Shown piece after piece: positions 1 through 6,345 of a stretch of 12,034 bases of DNA. The position numbers were made by a program, and so were the translations under genes. The first letter of the stretch is position 1; the number at the start of each line of letters is the position of its first letter. The DNA comes from an uncultured Lachnospiraceae bacterium (GTDB lineage Bacteria; Bacillota; Clostridia; Lachnospirales; Lachnospiraceae): NCBI GenBank assembly GCA_910583615.1, contig CAJTXP010000076.1:1-12034 (forward strand). Direction: 5' to 3'. Below the pieces are notes generated by a model. The model did not search any database and was not told where the DNA came from. It saw nothing but the letters and a program-made list of their open reading frames with translations.

Positions 1-352
1 ACCTCTGCGTGAGGTCGTGAGTTGAAAGGATTCGATATACAGCCTTTCCAGCCGTGCTGAAAGTCGACCTCTGCGTGAGGTCGTGAGTTGAAAGGAGAGA
101 GGGGATAGAAGTATGAACAGCAGACAAAGTCGACCTCTGCGTGAGGTCGTGAGTTGAAAGGTCCGATAGTATGGGGTACGGAGGAATATGAACACGTCGA
201 CCTCTGCGTGAGGTCGTGAGTTGAAAGAAGGAACGACGACGCAGAATACAAATACAATGCTGTCGACCTCTGCGTGAGGTCGTGAGTTGAAAGTCCTGAT
301 ATTGCAAACAAAAAAATATATACCAAACGTCGACCTCTGCGTGAGGTCGTGA
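1..352 (+). CRISPR. Trailer end of a type I-C-like CRISPR array (6 repeats, 5 spacers)
   Basis: Repeats lie at 1-28 (first 4 nt lost at the window edge), 63-94, 129-160, 196-227, 262-293 and 329-352. Full units are 32 nt and identical. Each has a perfect 7-bp stem (CGACCTC/GAGGTCG) around a TGCGT loop and ends in GTTGAAAG. Spacers are 34, 34, 35, 34 and 35 nt and all differ. Repeat length, stem position and the GTTGAAAG end resemble type I-C repeats, which usually end ATTGAAAC. In type I-C, Cas5d cuts at the base of the stem, which here would leave an 11-nt 5' handle. The final repeat keeps the stem but its last 8 nt are replaced, as is usual for the leader-distal end, so transcription runs left to right and the leader and any cas genes lie to the left. 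The array is certain; the subtype is inferred from the repeat alone. Confidence 0.97.
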
Positions 353-362
353 TTACTCTGGA

Positions 363-383
363 GCAGCCGGGTTGCATCTTTTT
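363..383 (+). terminator. Weak candidate intrinsic terminator after the CRISPR array
   Basis: A short hairpin, GCAGC/GTTGC with a CGG loop and one G-U pair (363-375), is followed by ATCTTTTT. It would end the pre-crRNA transcript about 10 nt after the last repeat. The 5-bp stem is marginal and overlaps the -35 of the next candidate promoter. Confidence 0.3.
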
Positions 384-400
384 CCATTTTCAGGTAAAAT
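372..400 (+). promoter_or_regulatory. Candidate sigma-A promoter for the LDH2-family gene
   Basis: TTGCAT (372-377) and TAAAAT (395-400) are separated by 17 bp. The -10 matches consensus at 5 of 6 positions and the -35 at 3 of 6. A start near 407 would give a leader of about 68 nt before the ATG at 475. It lies directly beyond the last CRISPR repeat and is the only reasonable promoter seen in the 353-474 gap. Confidence 0.45.
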
Positions 401-474
401 GTTGAATGAGCAGTTCAGAGACGGCAGGCCTTTGAAACAGAAGCAATGATCAGGGGAATATGGAGGAAGAGAAA

Positions 475-1596
475 ATGGCACATTTGTATTTTCAGGTTGA
501 GGTATTGGAGAGATTCTGCAGGGACGCGTTTCGGAAATTCGGATTTTCGGAGGAAGAGAGCAGGATCATCACGGATGTACTGCTGATGTCGGATCAGTAT
601 GGGATTGAGTCCCACGGGATGCAGCGGTTGACCCGCTATCACAAGGGAATCGAGTCAGGGATGATCAAGGTGGATGCGGCGCCGGAGGTGGTATTCGAGA
701 CGCCGATGTCCGCGGTCATCGAAGGACATGACGGCATGGGACAGCTCATCGGGCACAAGGCCATGGAGACAGCCATCGAAAAGGCGAAAAAAACCGGTAT
801 GGCCATCGTCACGGTGCGCAACTCCAATCATTATGGAATTGCGGGATATTATGCGAAGATGGCCTGCGACAGAGGGCTGATCGGCATGTCCTTTACCAAT
901 TCCGAGGCGATCATGGTGCCCACCAATGCGAAGCAGGCCATGTTGGGAAGCAATCCCATCGCCATCGCCGTGCCAGCAGAGCCGTATCCTTTCTTCTTTG
1001 ACGCTTCCACCACCGTAGTCACGAGAGGAAAGCTGGAGATGTACCGGAAGGCGGAGAAGCCGCTGCCGGACGGCTGGGCGCTGGATCAGGACGGCAATCC
1101 GTCCAGTGACGCGGATCTGGTTCTTCGCAATATCGTCGGCAAGACCGGGGGCGGGATTATGCCTCTGGGTGAAAATGAAGAGATCACCGGAAGTCATAAA
1201 GGATATGGATACGGTATGATCTGCGAGCTGTTTACTTCCATCCTGTCGCAGGGTCTGACCTCCAATCACACCCACACGGACGGCAAAGGAGGAACCTGCC
1301 ACGGTTTTATCGCGATCGATCCGTCGGTTTTCGGCGATCCGGAGGAGATTAAGAAGCATTTTTCCGTCTTTCTCAAGGAGCTTCGGGAAGCGCCCAGGGC
1401 CGTGGGGAAAGACCGCATCTATACCCATGGAGAAAAGGAAGTGCTGGCCTGCGAGCGTGTAAAGAACGAAGGAGTCGCCGTGGATCAGAAGACGCTGGTG
1501 GAGATGAAACAGATGAGCGAGTACCTGGGAATGGATTTTGCATCGTATTTTGGAGCGGTTTCCCTGGAAGAGGGAGGATATCAGAGTATTTACTGA
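475..1596 (+). CDS. Ldh/malate dehydrogenase family (LDH2) NAD(P)-dependent oxidoreductase
   Basis: This 373-residue protein belongs to the LDH2/MDG2 family (malate, L-lactate, ureidoglycolate, sulfolactate and diketogulonate dehydrogenases), which reversibly reduce 2-oxoacids with NAD(P)H and are unrelated to classical LDH. Family landmarks are SHG at 46-48, NSNHYG at 116-121 with the likely catalytic His119, GSNPIAIAVP at 158-167, and a KGYG segment at 242-245. Length is normal. The ATG at 475 is preferred over the in-frame ATG at 460 because GGAGG at 462-466 sits 8 nt before it; the upstream ATG has only a weak, close AGGGG. The substrate cannot be read from sequence. Malate or another 2-hydroxyacid is most likely, and ureidoglycolate is possible, but no allantoin genes are nearby. 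It appears to be a single-gene unit with its own promoter and another promoter downstream. Confidence 0.9.
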   Translation: MAHLYFQVEVLERFCRDAFRKFGFSEEESRIITDVLLMSDQYGIESHGMQRLTRYHKGIESGMIKVDAAPEVVFETPMSAVIEGHDGMGQLIGHKAMETAIEKAKKTGMAIVTVRNSNHYGIAGYYAKMACDRGLIGMSFTNSEAIMVPTNAKQAMLGSNPIAIAVPAEPYPFFFDASTTVVTRGKLEMYRKAEKPLPDGWALDQDGNPSSDADLVLRNIVGKTGGGIMPLGENEEITGSHKGYGYGMICELFTSILSQGLTSNHTHTDGKGGTCHGFIAIDPSVFGDPEEIKKHFSVFLKELREAPRAVGKDRIYTHGEKEVLACERVKNEGVAVDQKTLVEMKQMSEYLGMDFASYFGAVSLEEGGYQSIY

Positions 1597-1604
1597 ATCA
1601 CCGC

Positions 1605-1633
1605 TTGTAAAAGCAGGGGCAATCGTATATAAT
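1605..1633 (+). promoter_or_regulatory. Probable sigma-A promoter of the gltX-helicase-yigZ operon
   Basis: TTGTAA (1605-1610) and a perfect TATAAT (1628-1633) are separated by exactly 17 bp. The predicted start is near 1640, giving a leader of about 56 nt, too short for a T-box riboswitch. The -10 lies within a tandem repeat of AATCGTAT (1621-1628 and 1631-1638), spaced one helical turn apart. The -35 begins 8 nt after the upstream gene's stop codon. Confidence 0.65.
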
Positions 1634-1695
1634 CGTATCATTACAGGAAAATCAGGCAGGATTTTTCTCTTGATAAGATTGAGGAGTGAACGAAT

Positions 1696-3144
1696 ATGGG
1701 AAAAGTACGTACAAGATTTGCGCCGAGTCCCACCGGGCGGATGCATGTGGGAAATTTGAGGACGGCGTTATATGCATATCTGATTGCAAAGCATGAGGGC
1801 GGGGATTTCCTGCTTCGTATTGAAGACACCGACCAGGAGCGTCTGGTGGAAGGAGCTGTGGATATTATTTACCGCACCCTTCAGAAGACGGGGCTGATCC
1901 ATGATGAGGGGCCGGACAAGGACGGCGGCGTGGGCCCGTATGTGCAGAGCGAGCGGCAGGCTGCCGGCATTTATCTGGAGTATGCGAAGCAGCTTATCGA
2001 GAAAGGAGAGGCTTACTACTGCTTCTGTGATAAGGAGAGGCTGGAAAGCCTGAAGCAGGAGGTGGCAGGCAAGGAGATCAGTATCTACGACAAGCACTGC
2101 CTGCATCTGTCCAGGGAAGAAGTGGAGGAGAAGCTGGCGGCAGGCGTGCCATATGTAATCCGCCAGAACAATCCCAAGACCGGGACCACCACATTTCACG
2201 ACGAGATCTACGGAGACATTACGGTGGACAACGCAGAGCTGGATGATATGATACTGATTAAATCCGACGGATACCCCACCTATAATTTTGCCAATGTGGT
2301 GGACGACCATCTGATGGGCATCACCCACGTGGTGCGCGGGAATGAGTATCTGTCTTCTTCTCCCAAGTATAACCGTCTCTATGAGGCGTTTGGCTGGGAG
2401 GTGCCGGTCTATGTGCACTGTCCGCTGATTACGGACGAGAGCCACAAGAAGCTGAGCAAGCGGTGCGGGCATTCTTCTTATGAGGACCTGATCGAGCAGG
2501 GGTTCCTGACGGAAGCGGTGGTGAACTTTGTGGCGCTGCTGGGCTGGTCCCCGGAAGACAATCAGGAGATCGCGTCCCTTGCGGATCTGGTGGAGAAGTT
2601 TGACTACCGCCACATGAGCAAGTCTCCGGCGGTCTTTGACTACGGAAAATTAAAGTGGATGAACGGCGAGTATATCAAGGCCATGGATTTCGAGGCGTTT
2701 TATGAGAAAGCGCTTCCGATCATGAAGGAGGTCATCACGAAGGACTATGATTTCCGGAAGATCGCGCAGATGGTGAAGACGCGGATCGAGGTATTTCCGG
2801 ATATCCAGGAGCATATCGACTTCTTTGAGGCGATGCCGGAGTACGACGTGTCCATGTATACGCATAAGAAGATGAAAACCAACGCGGAGACAAGCCTTGC
2901 GGTTCTGAAGGAGGTCCTGCCGCTTCTGGAAGCGCAGGAGGACTACAGCAACGACGCCCTGTACGGCATGCTGAGCGCCTATGTGGCGGAGAAGGGGTAC
3001 AAGAACGGATATGTCATGTGGCCCATCCGTACGGCGGCCTCCGGAAAGCAGATGACACCCTGCGGCGCGACTGAGATTCTGGAGATCCTTGGAAAAGAGG
3101 AATCCATTGCCCGTATTCAAAAAGCAATCGAAAAATTAAGCTGA
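1696..3144 (+). CDS. gltX: Glutamate--tRNA ligase (class I aminoacyl-tRNA synthetase)
   Basis: This 482-residue enzyme charges tRNA(Glu) with glutamate in the cytoplasm. The N-terminus RFAPSPTGRMHVGN carries the HIGH-type ATP motif as HVGN (17-20). The KMSKS-equivalent is KLSKR at 252-256. RIEDTD (41-46) and the VVRGNEYLSSSPK segment (212-224) are class I Glu/Gln features. A zinc site of CxC plus YxxxC type is intact (Cys109, Cys111, Tyr131, Cys135). The C-terminal alpha-helical anticodon-binding region runs from about residue 330 to the end. Length is normal. SD GAGGAG (1681-1686) lies 9 nt before the ATG. No gatCAB or glnS is in the window, so whether the enzyme also mischarges tRNA(Gln), as in many Firmicutes, cannot be judged. 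The helicase gene starts 9 nt after its stop, so the two are probably cotranscribed. Confidence 0.97.
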   Translation: MGKVRTRFAPSPTGRMHVGNLRTALYAYLIAKHEGGDFLLRIEDTDQERLVEGAVDIIYRTLQKTGLIHDEGPDKDGGVGPYVQSERQAAGIYLEYAKQLIEKGEAYYCFCDKERLESLKQEVAGKEISIYDKHCLHLSREEVEEKLAAGVPYVIRQNNPKTGTTTFHDEIYGDITVDNAELDDMILIKSDGYPTYNFANVVDDHLMGITHVVRGNEYLSSSPKYNRLYEAFGWEVPVYVHCPLITDESHKKLSKRCGHSSYEDLIEQGFLTEAVVNFVALLGWSPEDNQEIASLADLVEKFDYRHMSKSPAVFDYGKLKWMNGEYIKAMDFEAFYEKALPIMKEVITKDYDFRKIAQMVKTRIEVFPDIQEHIDFFEAMPEYDVSMYTHKKMKTNAETSLAVLKEVLPLLEAQEDYSNDALYGMLSAYVAEKGYKNGYVMWPIRTAASGKQMTPCGATEILEILGKEESIARIQKAIEKLS

Positions 3145-3153
3145 TCTTACATT

Positions 3154-5160
3154 ATGAGTTCTTTTACAAAATCACAGAGCATGGCGGTCCGTCATCAGGA
3201 CGGGCCGCTGATGGTCCTCGCAGGCCCGGGATCGGGCAAGACCACCGTTGTTACAAAAAGAGTACAGTATATGGTGCGGGAATACGGGATTCCGGCTTCT
3301 TCCATACTGGTCATTACATTTACAAAAGCGGCAGCCACAGAGATGAAGGAGCGGTATCTGCGTCTCATGCAGGAAGAGCATACCAGCGTTTCCTTCGGTA
3401 CGTTTCACGCGGTCTTTTTCAATATCCTGAAGCTGGCTTATGGATTTACCGCCGGAAATATCCTGCGGGAGGAGGTGCGCTGCCAGTATCTGAAGGAGAC
3501 GGTGGAGCGCCTTCGTCTGGAAATAGATGACGAGAGCGAATTCCTGTCGGGAATATCGACGGAGATCAGTTTTCTGAAAAATGAACGCGTTCCACTCGAG
3601 CAGTATTTTTCCAGAAACTGTTCCGAAGAGATCTTCCGGACGATCTATACAGAATATGAGGAGAAAAAGCAGCGGGCAAGGCTTCTTGACTTTGACGACA
3701 TGCTTTTGTACACCTGGGAGCTTCTGACAAAACGGCCGGATATCCTGTCAGCCTGGCAGAAGAAATACCAGTATCTTCTGGTGGATGAATTTCAGGATAT
3801 CAACCAGCTTCAGTATGATATCCTGAAGCTTCTGGCGGCTCCGGAGGACAATCTTTTTATCGTGGGGGACGACGATCAGTCCATCTACCGGTTCCGGGGT
3901 GCGAAGCCGGAGATCATGCTGAATTTTCAAAAGGATTATCCGGCGGCGGGGCAGGTGATCCTGAATGACAATTTTCGTTCCACCAGGCAGATCGTGGAGG
4001 CGGCAGGACGTGTCGTCGTCCATAATCGGATGCGGTTTCCAAAGGGGATCACGGCCCGGGGCGGCGACGGATGTCCGGTCCGTGTGCTGGAATTTCCCGA
4101 CCAGCAGCAGGAATGCATCTATATTTTGAAGGAGCTTCAGCGGTATCAGCAGCAGGGCAGGGCCTGGTCGGATACGGCGGTGATCTACCGTACCAACACA
4201 CAGCCGAGGATCCTGCTGCAGAAATTGATGGAGTTCCATATTCCCTTTCGGGTGCGGGACCAGATGCCAAATCTTTTTGAGCATTGGATTGCAAAAAACA
4301 TATTCTGCTACATCCGTCTGGCCATGGGGTCAAGGCAGCGGAAGGATCTGCTGCCCGTATTGAACCGTCCCAAGCGGTATATGAACCGGGAATGTCTGGA
4401 TGACGAGATCATCAACTGGGAACATGTGCTGACGTACTATCAGGACAAAGGATATGTGTGCGACCGGATCGAGAAGCTTCAGTATGACCTGAAGATGATG
4501 AGCCGCATGGGCCCCTTCGCGGCGGTCAGTTATATCCGCCATGTGGTCGGATACGACGATTATCTGCGGGAGTATGCACAGTTCCGGCGCATGAAGGTGG
4601 AGGAGCTTTTTGACGTCATGGGAGAGCTGGAGGAGAGTGCCAGATCGTATAAAACCTTTGACGAATGGTTCGAGCATGTGGATCAATACAAAGAAGAGAT
4701 GGAGCAGATGCGCCGCCGCCAGCAGGAGGTGAAGGACGGCGTGCAGCTGACGACCATGCACAGCAGCAAGGGACTGGAGTATGAACAGGTGTTTATACTG
4801 GATGCGGCAGAAGGGGTTACGCCTTATAAAAAAGCGATTCTTGATGAGGATCTGGAGGAAGAGCGCCGGATGTTCTATGTGGCCATGACAAGGGCAAAGA
4901 AGGAACTGACTGTCTGTTATGCCAAAAAGCAGGGCAGCCATGAGCTGGCGCCCTCCCGGTTCCTTCAGGAGCTGCGGGGCAGCCAGGGTGCGGAAGGCGG
5001 AAGGTCTGGATTCGCAAATAACAGGGCACGGCAAAATCCCGGGTTGCGGACAGCAGGAGACGGTCCGGGACCTGACAGATTTTTTCAGAGACGGGAACGA
5101 AGAAATCCGCTGGAAAAAGAGATGGAACGGATCAGAACGAACAGGAGAAGAGGATCATGA
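3154..5160 (+). CDS. UvrD/Rep (SF1A) family ATP-dependent DNA helicase
   Basis: This 668-residue protein has all SF1A helicase motifs in order: Q motif around Gln8, Walker A AGPGSGKT (23-30), Ia ITFTKAAATEM (54-64), Walker B DEFQD (211-215), III VGDDDQSIYRFRGA (237-250), IV NFRS (273-276), V TTMHSSKGLEYEQV (533-546) and VI EERRMFYVAMTRAKKE (569-584). It should be a 3'-5' DNA translocase or helicase acting in repair or replication. It is shorter than typical PcrA/UvrD (about 720-770 aa), mainly in the region between motifs IV and V, and is better called UvrD/Rep-like than PcrA. The last 60 residues are Gly/Arg-rich and probably disordered. The ATG at 3154 keeps the Q motif but has no clear SD, so it may rely on coupling to gltX, which ends 9 nt upstream. 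It overlaps the next gene by 4 nt. Confidence 0.95.
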   Translation: MSSFTKSQSMAVRHQDGPLMVLAGPGSGKTTVVTKRVQYMVREYGIPASSILVITFTKAAATEMKERYLRLMQEEHTSVSFGTFHAVFFNILKLAYGFTAGNILREEVRCQYLKETVERLRLEIDDESEFLSGISTEISFLKNERVPLEQYFSRNCSEEIFRTIYTEYEEKKQRARLLDFDDMLLYTWELLTKRPDILSAWQKKYQYLLVDEFQDINQLQYDILKLLAAPEDNLFIVGDDDQSIYRFRGAKPEIMLNFQKDYPAAGQVILNDNFRSTRQIVEAAGRVVVHNRMRFPKGITARGGDGCPVRVLEFPDQQQECIYILKELQRYQQQGRAWSDTAVIYRTNTQPRILLQKLMEFHIPFRVRDQMPNLFEHWIAKNIFCYIRLAMGSRQRKDLLPVLNRPKRYMNRECLDDEIINWEHVLTYYQDKGYVCDRIEKLQYDLKMMSRMGPFAAVSYIRHVVGYDDYLREYAQFRRMKVEELFDVMGELEESARSYKTFDEWFEHVDQYKEEMEQMRRRQQEVKDGVQLTTMHSSKGLEYEQVFILDAAEGVTPYKKAILDEDLEEERRMFYVAMTRAKKELTVCYAKKQGSHELAPSRFLQELRGSQGAEGGRSGFANNRARQNPGLRTAGDGPGPDRFFQRRERRNPLEKEMERIRTNRRRGS

Positions 5161-5810
5161 CAGAACAGTATCAGGCCGTCTATGAAGGCGGTACCGGAGA
5201 GATCGTGGAAAAGAAATCCAGGTTTATCGCCACGGTCCGTCCGGTGGAGACAGAAGAGGAAGCGCTTGCGTTTATTGAAGAGATGAAGAAAAAGTACTGG
5301 GATGCCAGACATAACTGCTCCGCCTATGTGCTGGGGGAGCGGCAGGAGATCATGCGCTGCAGCGATGACGGGGAACCGTCTCAAACCGCAGGGAAGCCCA
5401 TGATGGACGTGCTGACCGGTGCGGGGCTTACGAACACGGCGGTAGTTGTGACCCGGTATTTCGGCGGAACGCTTCTTGGAACCGGAGGGCTTGTACGGGC
5501 GTATTCCGCAGCGGTGCAGGAGGGCTTGAAAAACAGCCGAATCATTACCAAATGCCGGGGAACCCGTCTGGGAATCGGAACAGACTACAATGGTATCGGA
5601 AAACTTCAGTATCTCTTTGGACAGGAGCAGATTCCCCTGATGGATACGGAGTATACGGAGAAGGTGCATTTTTCCGTGCTGGTACCTGTATCCCGGGCAC
5701 AGGAAATCTCGAAAGCCGTTACGGAGGCTACCAGTGGGCAGGCGGTAATTGAAGAAGAGGGAAATCTGTATTATGCGGTAGTGAACGGGGAGTATTTGTG
5801 TTTTCCATAG
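5157..5810 (+). CDS. yigZ: YigZ/IMPACT family protein (UPF0029)
   Basis: This 217-residue protein has the two-domain YigZ architecture: an N-terminal IMPACT/UPF0029 domain (about 1-125) and a C-terminal DUF1949-type ferredoxin-like domain (about 138-210). Signatures are SDDGEPSQTAGKP (69-81, with Gln where Gly is usual) and TRYFGGTLLGTGGLVRAYS (99-117). The domain is related to eukaryotic IMPACT, a regulator of the GCN2 kinase; the bacterial role is unsettled, with translation or ribosome association often proposed. The start codon overlaps the helicase stop (ATGA), and AGGAG at 5143-5147 sits 9 nt upstream, so translation is coupled. It is probably the last gene of the operon. Confidence 0.93.
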   Translation: MTEQYQAVYEGGTGEIVEKKSRFIATVRPVETEEEALAFIEEMKKKYWDARHNCSAYVLGERQEIMRCSDDGEPSQTAGKPMMDVLTGAGLTNTAVVVTRYFGGTLLGTGGLVRAYSAAVQEGLKNSRIITKCRGTRLGIGTDYNGIGKLQYLFGQEQIPLMDTEYTEKVHFSVLVPVSRAQEISKAVTEATSGQAVIEEEGNLYYAVVNGEYLCFP

Positions 5811-5857
5811 ATTTCCCCTGGTCTTTTTCCGGATGATTCCTCATATGTATGTTCCAG

Positions 5858-5888
5858 AGCGTGTTTGAAATTTTTTTTCAGACACGCT
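5858..5888. repeat. 13-bp palindrome with a T5 loop, possibly a dispersed repeat
   Basis: Arms 5858-5870 and 5876-5888 pair over 13 bp (AGCGTGT, one G-U pair, then TGAAA) around a TTTTT loop. The run of T sits inside the hairpin and is not followed by a U-tract on either strand, so it is not a standard intrinsic terminator. It lies between yigZ and the zinc-ribbon genes, ends 20 nt before the start codon at 5909, and could be a dispersed palindromic element or an mRNA-stabilising or attenuating hairpin. Confidence 0.7.
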
Positions 5889-5908
5889 TCAGGAACGGGG
5901 GAATCAGT

Positions 5909-6340
5909 ATGCCGATTTTGGATACCATTGAAAAAGGGATTATAAAAGCAAAGGATCTGGGGGAGATCAGCCGTCTGAACGGGGAGATTGCCATACGGGA
6001 GGCTCACAGAAAAGAGTGTTTTACCGTTATGGGGGAGAAATATTATGAATCTCTGAAAAACGGAACCATTCCTGACTGTGTTGTTCTGTACCGGGAGATT
6101 GACAATATAGAAAAGGAACTGGAACATTTAAGAAGAGAGATTCTGAAGCTTCGAAAGGTCATGATCTGTCCGAAATGCGGCAGCAGGCTGACTTCTGTCG
6201 GAGCATTCTGTCCGGTATGCGGAACAGAGCTGATGAAAAAAAATACCTGTCCTGGCTGCGGGGCTGTGCTGGATCCGGGAGCAAATTACTGTGTGAACTG
6301 CGGAAACCGTACACCATATACAGGCATCGGGGGAGAATAG
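5909..6340 (+). CDS. Small double zinc-ribbon protein with helical N-terminus
   Basis: This 143-residue protein has no recognisable enzyme domain. Residues 1-84 are charged and helical, with a probable coiled coil at about 62-83. The C-terminus carries two zinc-ribbon units: Cys87/90 with Cys101/104 (CPKC, CPVC) and Cys114/117 with Cys128/131 (CPGC, CVNC), the DZR pattern. No signal peptide or membrane segment is seen, so it is probably cytosolic. An upstream in-frame ATG at 5849 would read through the palindrome and add 20 unlike residues. The ATG at 5909, preceded by GGGGG, fits the fold better. The next zinc-ribbon gene begins 5 nt after its stop, suggesting a functional pair. Function is unknown; binding to protein, RNA or DNA are all possible. 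Confidence 0.85.
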   Translation: MPILDTIEKGIIKAKDLGEISRLNGEIAIREAHRKECFTVMGEKYYESLKNGTIPDCVVLYREIDNIEKELEHLRREILKLRKVMICPKCGSRLTSVGAFCPVCGTELMKKNTCPGCGAVLDPGANYCVNCGNRTPYTGIGGE

Positions 6341-6345
6341 CGATC

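Noticed and set aside
1597..1695. Possible T-box riboswitch before a tRNA synthetase gene
   Set aside because: The leader after the predicted start is only about 56 nt, with no T-box sequence or specifier stem; T-box leaders need well over 100 nt.
655..1746. Long minus-strand open frame (363 codons) opposite the LDH2-family gene
   Set aside because: It is the antisense shadow of a clearly recognisable gene, with no family features, no ribosome binding site and low-complexity His/Arg-rich translation.
1768..2613. Minus-strand open frame of 281 codons opposite gltX
   Set aside because: It is entirely antisense to conserved gltX coding sequence, and the translation resembles no protein family.
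5759..5827. Inverted repeat GGGAAATCT/AGATTTCCC around the yigZ stop, followed by a T-run, as an intrinsic terminator
   Set aside because: The 9-bp arms are perfect but the loop is 41 nt and the T-run begins about 6 nt after the stem, so a normal terminator is doubtful.
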